From contig NZ_CP115541.1 in assembly GCF_031834595.1 (NCBI RefSeq), forward strand, positions 2,474,501 through 2,538,500: 64,000 nucleotides of DNA, given 5' to 3'. A program made the translations under genes and the position numbers. Source of the stretch: Stenotrophomonas oahuensis. Its GTDB lineage: Bacteria > Pseudomonadota > Gammaproteobacteria > Xanthomonadales > Xanthomonadaceae. Every line of letters starts with the position of its first letter. The first letter of the stretch is position 1. Below, in pieces: positions 55,331 to 63,466 of the stretch. The notes under the pieces were generated by a model. It worked only from the letters and a program-made list of their open reading frames with translations. It ran no database searches and was not told the DNA's origin.

Positions 55331-56239
55331 ATGATGGCGCTCCGGCTGCGTGCACCGACGGGGTGGCTGGCACTGTGCCTGGCCCTGCTGTGGCCGGTCG
55401 CCGCAGCGTGGGCGCAGAATCCGGCCGCCATTCCAGCGATGGACTCGCCGGTGGTCGACACCACCGGCACCCTGGATGCGGCCAGCAAGCAGGCGCTGAT
55501 CGACCAGGCGCTGGCCCTGCAGCAGCGCAAGGGCAGCCAGCTGCAGATCCTGATGGTGCCCAGCACCGCGCCGGAAGACATCGCCCAGTACACCCAGCGG
55601 GTGTTCGAGCAATGGCAGATCGGCCGCAAGGGCGTGGATGACGGCGTGCTGCTGGTGGTGGCCAAGGATGACCGCCGGGTACGCATCGAACCGGGCTATG
55701 GGCTGGAAGGGGCGATCCCGGACGCCATTGCCAACCGGGTGATCCAGGAATACCTCGCCCCCAAGTTCCGCAACAACGACTATGCCGGCGGCCTGACCGA
55801 CGCCACTGGCGCGCTGGTCAAGCTGATCGACGGCGAGGAGCTGCCTGCGCCAGTCAGCGACCACCGCACGCGTGGAGAAAGCAGCGGAGATATCTGGCCG
55901 GTCGCGCTGATGATCGGCTTCTTCGTCGGTACCTTCCTGCGCACCCTGCTGGGCGGTCTGCCACGCCCGCTGCGGGCCCTGCTCGGTGGCGGCGGAGCGG
56001 CAGTGGCCGCATTCCTGTTCACCTCGCTGTGGCTGGCCAGTGGCGTGGCCGGGGTGATCGGTCTGCTGATCAGCCTGTCCTCGGGCCGGGCCGGCCGCTT
56101 TGCCCGCAACACCGGCTGGGGCGGTGGTGGCTGGGGTGGGGGCGGTGGGTTTGGCGGCGGTGGGGGCTTCGGCGGCGGAGGCGGCTGGGGCGGTGGCGGT
56201 GGGCGATCGGGAGGCGGTGGTGCCTCGGGGGGCTGGTGA
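55331..56239 (+). CDS. TPM-domain membrane protein (YgcG family)
   Basis: A 302-aa protein starting 4 bases after lemA. It has a signal peptide (LALCLALLWPVAAAWA), then a TPM domain (about 38-165: VVDTTGTLDAASKQALIDQA, GRKGVDDGVLLVVAKDDRRVRIEPGYGLEGAIPD), two to three membrane helices (about 190-250), and a C-terminal Gly-rich tail of GGGGW/F repeats (about 258-302). This is the YgcG layout. Two adjacent ATGs occur at 55331 and 55334. The stop overlaps the next start by one base. Confidence 0.88.
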   Translation: MMALRLRAPTGWLALCLALLWPVAAAWAQNPAAIPAMDSPVVDTTGTLDAASKQALIDQALALQQRKGSQLQILMVPSTAPEDIAQYTQRVFEQWQIGRKGVDDGVLLVVAKDDRRVRIEPGYGLEGAIPDAIANRVIQEYLAPKFRNNDYAGGLTDATGALVKLIDGEELPAPVSDHRTRGESSGDIWPVALMIGFFVGTFLRTLLGGLPRPLRALLGGGGAAVAAFLFTSLWLASGVAGVIGLLISLSSGRAGRFARNTGWGGGGWGGGGGFGGGGGFGGGGGWGGGGGRSGGGGASGGW

Positions 56240-56724
56240 TGCGCGCATGGCGGCACTTCTGGGCTCCGTCGGTACACCGGGCCTTCCCGGGCGAGCGCCT
56301 GCAGGCGATCACCGAGGCGATCACCGCCGGCGAGCAGCACCACGGCGGACAGGTGATGTTCGCCGTGGAGGCCGACCTGCCGTGGTCGGCGCTGTGGCAA
56401 GGGGTGACCCCGCGTGAGCGCGCCGAACATGCGTTTGCCCAGCTGCGCACCTGGGACACCGAGCACAACAACGGCGTGCTGATCTACCTGCTGCTGGCCG
56501 ACCACGCCATCGAGCTGGTGGCCGACCGTGGCCTGCGCGGCAAGGTCGGCGAAGACCAGTGGCAGGCGGTGTGCGAACACATGCAGCAGCAGCTGCGCGA
56601 AGGGGCCGTGCAGGATGCTGTGTTGCGGGCGGTGGGCGAGGTCTCGGACCTGTTGGCGCGGCACTATCCGCCCGGCAGCGGGTCCAAGGATGACGGGCTG
56701 CCGAATACGCCCCAGCTGTTGTAG
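56239..56724 (+). CDS. TPM-domain protein, second of pair
   Basis: A 161-aa soluble TPM-domain protein with no signal peptide. [20 protein letters not shown] is followed by [35 protein letters not shown], parallel to the GVDDGVLLVVAKDDRRVRI segment of the upstream protein. ATG 56239 overlaps the previous TGA (TGATG), implying coupled translation. It completes the lemA-TPM-TPM operon. Its job is not established. Confidence 0.85.
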   Translation: MRAWRHFWAPSVHRAFPGERLQAITEAITAGEQHHGGQVMFAVEADLPWSALWQGVTPRERAEHAFAQLRTWDTEHNNGVLIYLLLADHAIELVADRGLRGKVGEDQWQAVCEHMQQQLREGAVQDAVLRAVGEVSDLLARHYPPGSGSKDDGLPNTPQLL

Positions 56725-56789
56725 CCCGCGGGCGGACAGCGGGGCGGCGGGCGGCCGTAGAATACCCGCTGACCTGCAAGGCGCTGCCC

Positions 56790-57683
56790 ATGATCTATTT
56801 CCACGACATCGACCCCATTGCCATCTCGCTTGGGCCGGTCCAGGTGCACTGGTACGGCATCATGTACCTGCTGGGCTTCATTGCCGCCTGGTGGCTGGGC
56901 CGCAAGCGCATCGCCGCCGGCCGCCTGCCCGGGGTGGATGCGAACGGGTTCTCCGACCTGCTGTTCTACGCGATGCTGGGCGTCGTGCTGGGCGGGCGCA
57001 TCGGCTACATGCTGTTCTACGCGCTGGGCGATTTCCTGCACAACCCGCTGCTGCTGTTCAAGGTCTGGGACGGCGGCATGAGCTTCCACGGTGGCCTGTT
57101 GGGCGTGCTGTTTGCGTGCTGGTACTGGTCACGCAAGCATCGCCTGCACCTGTTCGATACGCTGGACTTCATGTCGCCGCTGGTTCCGCTGGGCCTGGGC
57201 TTTGGCCGGCTGGGCAACTTCATCGGGGCCGAGCTGTGGGGCAAGTACACCGACGGCACCTGGGGCGTGGTGTTTCCCAGTGGCCTGCCGGCCCCGTTCA
57301 ACCAGATGGATCTGGCCACGTTGAAGGCGGAGTACGCCACGGGCGCGCTGAATCAATACGCGCGGCACCCGTCGCAGCTGTATGAAGCGCTGCTGGAAGG
57401 GCTGGTGATGTTTGCGGTGCTGTGGGCGGTGTCGGCCAAGCCGCGCCAGCGTTACCTGGTGTCGGGCCTGTTTGCGTTGCTGTATGGCGTGTTCCGTTTC
57501 GCGGTGGAGTTCGTGCGCATGCCCGACAACGGCGTGTACCTGGCGTTCGACTGGTTCACCCGCGGGCAGCTGCTGAGCCTGCCGCTGGTAGCGTTCGGCC
57601 TGGTGCTGCTGGTGCTGTCGCGCCGCGCACCCGTGCTGCAGCCGGTGGCCCCGCCGGCGTCTGCTGAGGGAAGCAAGGCATGA
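56790..57683 (+). CDS. lgt: Prolipoprotein diacylglyceryl transferase
   Basis: A 297-aa inner-membrane enzyme that transfers diacylglycerol to the lipobox Cys of prolipoproteins. It has seven helices and the conserved elements [33 protein letters not shown], and [14 protein letters not shown] (Lgt signature), and the catalytic Arg/His region [13 protein letters not shown]. It overlaps thyA by four bases (ATGA), heading a tight lgt-thyA-folA operon. Confidence 0.96.
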   Translation: MIYFHDIDPIAISLGPVQVHWYGIMYLLGFIAAWWLGRKRIAAGRLPGVDANGFSDLLFYAMLGVVLGGRIGYMLFYALGDFLHNPLLLFKVWDGGMSFHGGLLGVLFACWYWSRKHRLHLFDTLDFMSPLVPLGLGFGRLGNFIGAELWGKYTDGTWGVVFPSGLPAPFNQMDLATLKAEYATGALNQYARHPSQLYEALLEGLVMFAVLWAVSAKPRQRYLVSGLFALLYGVFRFAVEFVRMPDNGVYLAFDWFTRGQLLSLPLVAFGLVLLVLSRRAPVLQPVAPPASAEGSKA

Positions 57684-58474
57684 AGGCGTATCTGGATCTG
57701 CTGGAGCACGTGCTGGAGCACGGCAGCGAGAAGTCCGACCGCACCGGCACCGGCACGCGCAGCGTGTTCGGCTGGCAGATGCGCTTCAACTTGAATGATG
57801 GTTTCCCGCTGGTCACCACCAAGAAGCTGCACCTGCGTTCGATCATCCACGAGCTGCTGTGGTTCCTGAAGGGCGACACCAACATCGGGTACCTGAAGGA
57901 CAACCAGGTTCGCATCTGGGACGAGTGGGCCGATGAGAACGGCGACCTGGGCCCGGTGTACGGCAAGCAGTGGCGCAGCTGGGCAACCGCCGATGGCGGC
58001 AGCATCGACCAGATGCAGTGGCTGGTGGAAGAAATCAAGCGCAACCCGGATTCGCGCCGGCTGGTGGTGAGTGCGTGGAACGTGGGCGAGCTTTCACAGA
58101 TGGCGCTGATGCCGTGCCACAACCTGTTCCAGTTCTACGTGGTGGACGGCAAGCTGAGCTGCCAGCTGTACCAGCGCAGCGGCGACATTTTCCTGGGTGT
58201 GCCGTTCAACATTGCCAGCTATGCGCTGCTGACCCACATGGTGGCGCAGGCCACTGGGCTGGGCGTGGGCGACTTCGTGCATACGCTGGGTGATGCGCAT
58301 CTGTATTCGAACCATTACGATCAGGCGCGCGAACAGCTGGGTCGCGAGCCGCGCGCGCTGCCGAAGTTGTGGTTGAACCCGGAAGTGAAAGACCTGTTCG
58401 GGTTCCAGTTCGACGACATCCGCATTGACGGCTACGATCCGCACCCGGCAATCAAGGCACCGGTGGCAGTGTGA
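57680..58474 (+). CDS. thyA: Thymidylate synthase
   Basis: A 264-aa enzyme that methylates dUMP to dTMP using methylene-THF. Signatures are [30 protein letters not shown], the active-site Cys in [36 protein letters not shown], and [15 protein letters not shown]. Its stop overlaps the GTG start of folA. It competes with metF for methylene-THF in the cell. Confidence 0.98.
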   Translation: MKAYLDLLEHVLEHGSEKSDRTGTGTRSVFGWQMRFNLNDGFPLVTTKKLHLRSIIHELLWFLKGDTNIGYLKDNQVRIWDEWADENGDLGPVYGKQWRSWATADGGSIDQMQWLVEEIKRNPDSRRLVVSAWNVGELSQMALMPCHNLFQFYVVDGKLSCQLYQRSGDIFLGVPFNIASYALLTHMVAQATGLGVGDFVHTLGDAHLYSNHYDQAREQLGREPRALPKLWLNPEVKDLFGFQFDDIRIDGYDPHPAIKAPVAV

Positions 58475-58965
58475 AGCTGTCGATGATCGTGGCGCTGGAT
58501 CGCCAGCGAGGCATTGGCCGTGACAACGACCTGCCGTGGCGCTTGCCGGACGACCTGCAGCACTTCAAGGCGTTGACGCTGGGCAAGCCGGTGCTGATGG
58601 GCCGCAAGACCGCACTGTCACTGGGCCGGGCGCTGCCGGGGCGTACCAACCTGGTGCTGACCCGCAGCGGCCAGGTGCCGTTCGCCGGCATGCGTGCGGT
58701 GGCGTCTTTGCAGGAAGCGCAGGCGATTGCGGAAGGCGAGGGTGCGGAGGAGCTGTGCGTGATCGGCGGCGGCGAGATCTTCGCGCAGCTGCTGGATCAG
58801 GCGGATGCACTGCACCTGACCTGGGTGGACGCGGAGGTGCACGCCGACGTGCATTTCCCGGAGATTGATCCGGCGCAGTGGACCGAAGTCTCGCGCAAGC
58901 ACCACCCCGCCGATGCGCGCCATGAGTACGCATTCGACTTCGTCGATTACGTTAAAGCATCGTAG
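58471..58965 (+). CDS. folA: Dihydrofolate reductase
   Basis: A 164-aa enzyme that regenerates tetrahydrofolate after thymidylate synthesis. [33 protein letters not shown] shows the Met20-type loop and active-site Asp, with [10 protein letters not shown] and [14 protein letters not shown] for NADPH. It starts at GTG 58471, overlapping thyA (GTGA). Its TAG stop (58963-58965) belongs to a degenerate GTAG palindrome. Confidence 0.97.
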   Translation: MKLSMIVALDRQRGIGRDNDLPWRLPDDLQHFKALTLGKPVLMGRKTALSLGRALPGRTNLVLTRSGQVPFAGMRAVASLQEAQAIAEGEGAEELCVIGGGEIFAQLLDQADALHLTWVDAEVHADVHFPEIDPAQWTEVSRKHHPADARHEYAFDFVDYVKAS

Positions 58966-58984
58966 GACCAGGCCCTGCGTGGCT
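58962..58984 (+). repeat. Degenerate GTAG REP element carrying the folA stop codon
   Basis: GTAGGACCAGGCCC then TGCGTGGCT resembles the GTAGAGCCACGCC...GCGTGGCT type with several changes in the first arm. The TAG is the folA stop. Confidence 0.55.
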
Positions 58985-59028
58985 GCTGCTGGATTCACGC
59001 GAACAACCCCGGTTCACTGCATCCCTGG

Positions 59029-59078
59029 TCTGGTGGGCCGGGGTAGGTTTGCGGGACAGGCCGTAAACCCTTCCATGG
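59029..59078 (+). repeat. Partial copy of dispersed repeat family 2 (5' half)
   Basis: GGTAGGTTTGCGGGACAGGC, then CGTAAACCCTTCCATGG, matches the 5' half of the copy at 62579-62714 read on the minus strand (GGTTTGCGGGACACGCCGTA, then AACCCATCCATGG). The 3' half is absent. Confidence 0.6.
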
Positions 59079-59117
59079 TCTTCCACCCGCAATTCGGCCA
59101 TGTCATTGGAATGGGGT

Positions 59118-59137
59118 CTTTCAGCATGTGCTGAAAG
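59118..59137 (+). repeat. Inverted repeat CTTTCAGC-N4-GCTGAAAG, left copy
   Basis: A perfect 8-bp inverted repeat with a 4-base centre (ATGT). Exactly the same arms and spacing occur at 61605-61624, in front of the AbiEi-like gene. It may be a binding site or a boundary mark of the island. It lies about 190 bases before the small membrane protein gene. Confidence 0.55.
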
Positions 59138-59324
59138 CATGCGCCCCAGTGAAACCCCGCTCGGCAGTAGCGAGATCCGGAACATCGCGCTGCGAATCGA
59201 AGGCGAAGATGCGAGCCGCGCGACGTGCAGGTTTGCCTTCTGAGACTGTCGCTTCAGTCCCTTCCATTTTTACTGTGGCCGCGCAACGATTTAAGGACGT
59301 CCACATTCTTGAGAGGTTTTCAGC

Positions 59325-59612
59325 ATGAGTCTTGGCAAGTCCAGAAAGTCCAGGGAGAAGCTTGCAGATACGCCGATGACCATGTCGGGGGCGCTTGCCG
59401 TCGCGTGTGCAACAGCGACGTTTCTTGCCCCCATGGGGATTGTCATCAATCAGCATCTGAAGGGCGAGCCGATAGATGTATTCGCCTTGTTTCCGGTAGC
59501 CCCCAGTACAGCAGCGTTGTTTGTTGTCCTCTACACGGCGGCGTGTGTGCTCATCATGTGGTCGCGAAGAGCGGCCTTCAAGATCTACGATTCGCTCTAT
59601 CCAGAGCAATAG
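59325..59612 (+). CDS. Small membrane protein of unknown function
   Basis: A 95-aa protein with a basic N-terminus (MSLGKSRKSREKL) and two hydrophobic segments (MTMSGALAVACATATFLAPMGI, about 18-40, and PSTAALFVVLYTAACVLIMW, about 60-79) ending in a short basic tail. GAGG lies 8 bases before ATG 59325. It faces the AbiE-like genes across a hairpin terminator. I do not recognise the family. Confidence 0.55.
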   Translation: MSLGKSRKSREKLADTPMTMSGALAVACATATFLAPMGIVINQHLKGEPIDVFALFPVAPSTAALFVVLYTAACVLIMWSRRAAFKIYDSLYPEQ

Positions 59613-59634
59613 GGAAGGTCAACAAACGATTGGA

Positions 59635-59665
59635 GAGTCGAGCCGGGCAGTGTCCGGCTCGACTC
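59635..59665. terminator. Hairpin between convergent genes
   Basis: A perfect 12-bp stem (GAGTCGAGCCGG / CCGGCTCGACTC) with a 7-base loop lies exactly between the stops of the small membrane protein and the AbiEii-like gene. It could end transcription in both directions, although there is no T-tract. Confidence 0.6.
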
Positions 59666-59671
59666 CGAACC

Positions 59672-60544
59672 CTATACTCGGAGGCCTATGGCCCGCAGAA
59701 GCGTGTCGACCTGCAGAAAGGCGTCTTGTTGCCACTGCTCGGGCGTGTTGTCGCCCAGTGCATGGGTCTGTTCGATAAACTGCCTTACGCAGGTAGGTCC
59801 ATGTCCGTCGGGCGTGTCGAATTTTTCCGCAATGTGTCGAAATCCGCCGGCACCGCTTACCTGTTCGAGGACTGCTAGGCACTCTTTTGCAAGGGATTCC
59901 ATCCCATCAGGGTAGTTTCGCACGCAGTAATAGATGTCGTACGCATCCTTGTGCTTGTATCGACCTGCCAATGCATGGCCCTTCATGGCCAGCAGCGCCG
60001 GGATGGAGCAAACGGCGACTTCCACTCGATTTGTACCACCATCGGGCATCGGACCCGTGACTGCGACCAGCTGGTAGTAGCGCATTGCCAGGTCGGCTCC
60101 ATCCGCTCTCTGTACGGCAAAGTCTGATATCAGCGGTGGGTTGTTCCTGACGATGTTTGCGTCGCGCGGCATCAGGAAGTCCACGACAACCTGAATTGGT
60201 TTCTCAGCATCGGGTGCCGGCACGTCGCGGACCAACTGGAAGCGCCGGAGACTCTGACGCTGGGCGTAACCATGGCTTTGCAGAGCGCCGATCAATGTCG
60301 CGTACTCGCCGTCCCCGAGTGCTTCGGCGTTCAGTCCTATGTCCAGGTCGGTTGTGCCCACATGCGGCATCTCATCGTTTGCGATCAGCAGCCAAGGAAC
60401 CGCGCCGCCAATGACAACAAATCTGCCTTTGAAGCTGCCGAGTACCTGTCCCATCTCAACAAGCACCGACTGGATGGCCTCGGTTGTTCTGCGGTTGTAG
60501 TCAGACGTTGATTGGGCTTCATTCAATGATGTTATCTGGTCCAC
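59672..60544 (-). CDS. AbiEii-like nucleotidyltransferase toxin (type IV toxin-antitoxin)
   Basis: A 290-aa protein from GTG 60544. It has the nucleotidyltransferase pattern: GGAVPWLL, then TTDLDIGL with the metal-binding Asp pair, and a later Asp in VVVDFLMP. The region KGHALAGRYKHKDAYDIYYCV fits the AbiEii/AbiGii group (MKxxAxxxRxxxKDxxD), whose members act as bacteriostatic toxins in phage abortive infection. It overlaps the antitoxin gene by 13 bases, consistent with a TA operon. Toxicity here is inferred. Confidence 0.75.
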   Translation of the reverse strand: MDQITSLNEAQSTSDYNRRTTEAIQSVLVEMGQVLGSFKGRFVVIGGAVPWLLIANDEMPHVGTTDLDIGLNAEALGDGEYATLIGALQSHGYAQRQSLRRFQLVRDVPAPDAEKPIQVVVDFLMPRDANIVRNNPPLISDFAVQRADGADLAMRYYQLVAVTGPMPDGGTNRVEVAVCSIPALLAMKGHALAGRYKHKDAYDIYYCVRNYPDGMESLAKECLAVLEQVSGAGGFRHIAEKFDTPDGHGPTCVRQFIEQTHALGDNTPEQWQQDAFLQVDTLLRAIGLRV

Positions 60545-61593
60545 GACAGTCGCTCCTGTCGGAGGAAGTCAGCTGCCTCCGCCCCGCGTTCTCCGCCAAT
60601 GGAGAGGTCCAGGTAGGTTTGGATGAGATTGGTGCAGATGGCGCCAGGCACCGGCTCAATACTCTCCGTGAGCAGGCTCGGGTCTTTCGGCATGGTGACG
60701 ATGACGTTCTCGCCTTTGGCCGTAGACGTGAGTTTCAATGCGGACTGGAGACGTCGCAGGCCCGACTCATCTGCGAAGAAGAAGTTCATGCCAATTCGTG
60801 CGTATGGACAGATCCAGTTGGCAGCCGAATACGAAGCAAGGACGGCGTGGCCAACTGGGTTCGCAACACCCAATGCACTTCTGACCGCGTCTTCGAATGC
60901 ACGTCCGTGCAGAATGGTGTGGAAACGCAGCTTCTGACCAGCGGGAGCGGTGTAGCTGTCACGCCACGTATCCAGCAATGCGTCGGGGTCCCTCAACGCA
61001 AAGCCCTGATTCGAGGCGCGCGCCAGCTCACGATCCAATAGGGCCGCGCGCACGTTGCTCACGTGACCAAGGCTGACGCCGGAATGCGCAGATAGCTCGG
61101 CGACCCGCCACACCCGCGAAGGCTCGCGAAGCATGGCACGGAGCACCTGGCCGGATTTTGGCTTGAACAGCGACTTCAGTCCGCGGGTCTCTGCCACGGC
61201 TTGGTGTGGCTCATGTCGTTCGATGAAAATGCCGCGAAATGCGAGGTGGGTATTTCCCTCCAGATCCATGTAGTTGACGCCGCTCTCCAGACACTGCTGC
61301 TGTACCGCCGGCGAAATGTAGGGCGCAATGAAAATCGCAGTAGCGTCTGCACTCTGCTGCGTCAGGTAATAGCGAAGCTTATGCAGCGCAGCTCGCGCAT
61401 AGCGTGGCTGCCCGTTCGCGACGCGCTCGCAGATAAGGCGGTGCGCGTGGCCGTCTACCCGAAGCTCGACGACAAGGTCGGCCGCGTCGGCCGCGCGATT
61501 GGGGTGGCTGACGGCACTCAGCACTTGAACGAACGGAATTCTTTCCAGCAGCGTGCGGAGAGCAGCCAAGCTCCGGTGTTCTGTCGTTTTCAC
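60532..61593 (-). CDS. AbiEi-like antitoxin/regulator (type IV toxin-antitoxin)
   Basis: A 353-aa protein. I prefer GTG 61593, which has AGAGG 8 bases upstream and gives MKTTEHRSLAALRTLLERIP; a TTG at 61680 would extend the protein through the inverted repeat. A winged-helix region (SGQVLRAMLREPSRVWRVAE, then LSAHSGVSLGHVSNVRAALLDREL) would bind DNA. The C-terminal part (LHGRAFEDAVRSALGVANPVGHAVLASYSAANW) fits AbiEi-family antitoxins. AbiEi proteins repress their own promoters at inverted repeats, and one lies just upstream. Confidence 0.75.
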   Translation of the reverse strand: MKTTEHRSLAALRTLLERIPFVQVLSAVSHPNRAADAADLVVELRVDGHAHRLICERVANGQPRYARAALHKLRYYLTQQSADATAIFIAPYISPAVQQQCLESGVNYMDLEGNTHLAFRGIFIERHEPHQAVAETRGLKSLFKPKSGQVLRAMLREPSRVWRVAELSAHSGVSLGHVSNVRAALLDRELARASNQGFALRDPDALLDTWRDSYTAPAGQKLRFHTILHGRAFEDAVRSALGVANPVGHAVLASYSAANWICPYARIGMNFFFADESGLRRLQSALKLTSTAKGENVIVTMPKDPSLLTESIEPVPGAICTNLIQTYLDLSIGGERGAEAADFLRQERLSWTR

Positions 61594-61604
61594 TGGAAGG
61601 GCCT

Positions 61605-61624
61605 CTTTCAGCGTTTGCTGAAAG
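61605..61624 (-). promoter_or_regulatory. Inverted repeat upstream of the AbiE-like operon, right copy
   Basis: CTTTCAGC-N4-GCTGAAAG lies directly before the ribosome-binding site of the AbiEi-like gene. The arms and spacing are identical to 59118-59137. It is a candidate autorepression operator or leader hairpin; which of the two is not resolvable from sequence. Confidence 0.5.
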
Positions 61625-61743
61625 TACCATGGTTGGTGAAACTGACGTGTGGAAGCGTCGGTTTCTATTTGATTCAACAACTTACAAGCCTCCTTTTCAG
61701 CGGTCCCACGATGCCCGCCCGAGGGCGGGCAGGGGTGCCTAGC

Positions 61744-62034
61744 TCACGGGCGTGGTGTGTGCCTGGTATTTCCAATGCAGCGTTTCTGTTCTTCCGTGGG
61801 CTCATCGATCGTCAGCAGGATTGCCCGGGGTCCATCGGTAATGAAGTACTCCGCACCCACGTTGCCACCCGATTTGCACATCCACATCCCTTTGAGTTTC
61901 GTGCAGGGGATCAACGGATCATCGGGGTGTTGTTCGTCACGCAGGTGGGTGAGCGCCTCTACGCGCACACGGCGCGGTTTGCGGCAGTGGTAGACGATGC
62001 GGGGGCGGGCGGGGGCTTTGTTGTTGGATGTCAT
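61744..62034 (-). CDS. SymE-like toxin family protein
   Basis: A 96-aa basic protein from ATG 62034. The C-terminal half (DPLIPCTKLKGMWMCKSGGN, then VGAEYFITDGPRAILLTID) matches the SymE pattern of a Pro, a (K/L)-G-x-W step, a Gly, and a closing beta-strand. SymE proteins are AbrB-fold toxins, nucleoid-binding or RNase-like, held off by antisense RNA in E. coli. The long structured leader upstream fits RNA-based control. I see no LexA box. Family call moderate. Confidence 0.55.
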   Translation of the reverse strand: MTSNNKAPARPRIVYHCRKPRRVRVEALTHLRDEQHPDDPLIPCTKLKGMWMCKSGGNVGAEYFITDGPRAILLTIDEPTEEQKRCIGNTRHTPRP

Positions 62035-62054
62035 ACGTAGGCTCCAAGGTGCAC

Positions 62055-62206
62055 CTCCCCCGCCAGGATGGCGGGGGAGCCGGGAGGTTGAAAGCCGGTA
62101 CGAAACGAACAAACAGAGTTCCGGTACAGCGTATTCCCACGAGGGTGTTGTATTCCGCCACCCTCCCGGCGCTGGACGCATCTTGTTCGTTTCGTAGAGC
62201 TTTCAA
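62055..62206 (-). ncRNA. Structured leader (or small RNA) upstream of the SymE-like gene
   Basis: On either strand this segment can fold strongly. There is a 10-bp hairpin (CTCCCCCGCC / GGCGGGGGAG, 62055-62079) and a nested long-range helix (TTGAAAGC 62088-62095 with GCTTTCAA 62199-62206, and CGAAACGAACAA 62101-62112 with TTGTTCGTTTCG 62183-62194). A competing pair (GCCGGGAGG 62079-62087 with CCTCCCGGC 62162-62170) cannot form at the same time as the full nested fold. This suggests a two-state leader or an antisense RNA partner. Confidence 0.5.
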
Positions 62207-62788
62207 ACTCTGGTGCCCACCATGCGGACAAACGCACGATAGCGGAATTCGATTTTCTCTATCGCGCAGATTGAAGTGACGCGTTCGACCAGGCGAAACG
62301 ACGCATTGGGCACGGAGTGGGTGGAATTCGTTGCGGGGCAAGGGATTCAATAGTGTGATGCGCGTCGCGGTTTGTGCGGGGTGGGTTTTTCAGTGCGGTG
62401 CAGTGACCGTTTGTGATTCGTCGTTTTTGACATGCGGTGCGCGTGGTGAGGGTGTGCGCGGTTTCGATGGGTGCATGTCGGTACCGGATGTGGGAAGTGT
62501 GCGTGCGGTCGTCTTGCGACCAACCCTACCGGTCAGAGATTTTGCAGAAGACAGAATCGCGTGGTCGCATGCGGAGACGACGCATTTGATTTCCCATGGC
62601 CACCGACCATCTGTCGAAGGTGGGGCGGGGTGGGTTTGCGGGACCGTAGAAAACATGGATGTTTTCTACGAGCCCCCATGGATGGGTTTACGGCGTGTCC
62701 CGCAAACCCACCCCGGCCCGCCCAAACACGGGAACCGATGACCAAAGGCTGTTTGCCCAGAGCCAACAGCAGCCGGGCAAGCCCGGCT
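62207..62788. other. Gene-poor region between the SymE-like gene and the DUF1287 gene
   Basis: About 580 bases with no credible gene. It contains the inverted repeat CGATAG/CTATCG (62237-62264), a T/G-rich stretch (62340-62480), the copy of repeat family 2 (62579-62714) and a GTAG element at the end. Open frames here lack ribosome sites and run through the repeats. Confidence 0.5.
62579..62714 (-). repeat. Dispersed repeat family 2, most complete copy
   Basis: An 18-bp perfect inverted repeat, GGGGTGGGTTTGCGGGAC (62627-62644) and its complement (62697-62714), encloses a 12-bp hairpin bounded by GTAG and CTAC (about 62645-62670) and the CCATCCATGG-type segment. Outside it on the minus strand follow CCACCTTCGACAGATGGTCG and GTGGCCATGGGAAATCAAA, as in the copies at 1 and 37801. 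Function unknown. Confidence 0.7.
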
Positions 62789-62792
62789 CTAC
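62771..62792 (-). repeat. GTAG REP monomer carrying the DUF1287 stop codon
   Basis: On the minus strand GTAGAGCCGGGC is followed by TTGCCCGGCT. The TAG (minus strand, 62791-62789) is the stop codon of the DUF1287 gene. Confidence 0.85.
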
Positions 62793-63448
62793 GTGGTCTG
62801 CAAGCTGGGCCGGTAATGGCCGATGATGGTGTGCGCGAACAGCAGGTTCTCTTCGCGGGTGCCGCGTGCGATGTTGTGCAGGATCAATGGCGTGCCATCG
62901 CTGGCGCGGCGGTCGGAGACGATGCCGACGTGCAGCAGGCCGCTGCCGCTCAGCTTCCACGCCACGATGTCGCCGGCAGCGAAATCACTTGCCTCGGCCG
63001 ACGTTGACTGCTCCCAGCCCTGGCGCTCGAACCAGCGCATCAGGTTCGGCACACGGCGGTGGTCAATGTTCCGGTCCGGGCGGGTCAGGCCCCACAGCGA
63101 CGGATAACTGCTGAAATCCGCGCGCATGTCGTCATGGATGCGTGCCTGCAGGTCCAGACCCTGCTCGCGCAACGCACGCACGATCACATCCGTGCATACA
63201 CCGCGATCTTCCGGCACGTCGCCGCCCGGATAACCCAGCACCACGTAGGCCGGGTCGTACAGCACGGTGCGCCCGATCTGCGCGCGGGCCGCCGCTACCA
63301 GTGGCGGTGATGCCACCACTGGCGATGCCGTGATTGAAGGTGCGGCGTCCGTGGAGGCATCTGCCGCGTCCGGTGCAGGACTGCGTTGGCAGCCCCCCAC
63401 CAGCACCATCCAGATGCCCATCACCAGTGCAACGTCCCTATTGCCCAT
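62789..63448 (-). CDS. DUF1287 family lipoprotein
   Basis: A 219-aa protein with a lipobox (WMVLVGGC, Cys20) and a short Ala/Ser/Pro stretch, then a DUF1287 domain: ARAQIGRTVLYDPAYVVLGYPGGDVPEDRGVCTDVIVRALR and GDIVAWKLSGSGLLHVGIVS. The Cys in GVCTD and His in LLHVGIV are placed like the Cys-His of NlpC/P60-related hydrolases, which suggests, but does not prove, a cell-wall or peptide hydrolase. It starts 18 bases after apaH and ends in a GTAG repeat. Confidence 0.8.
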   Translation of the reverse strand: MGNRDVALVMGIWMVLVGGCQRSPAPDAADASTDAAPSITASPVVASPPLVAAARAQIGRTVLYDPAYVVLGYPGGDVPEDRGVCTDVIVRALREQGLDLQARIHDDMRADFSSYPSLWGLTRPDRNIDHRRVPNLMRWFERQGWEQSTSAEASDFAAGDIVAWKLSGSGLLHVGIVSDRRASDGTPLILHNIARGTREENLLFAHTIIGHYRPSLQTT

Positions 63449-63466
63449 CTGAAGCTCCCTTTTGAT

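Noticed and set aside
61937..62350. A 137-codon minus-strand frame through the SymE leader
   Set aside because: It contains sequence such as GRVAEYNTLVGIRCTGTLFV that looks protein-like, but it runs through strong RNA helices and overlaps the SymE start in another frame. I judge it to be a structured leader rather than a gene.
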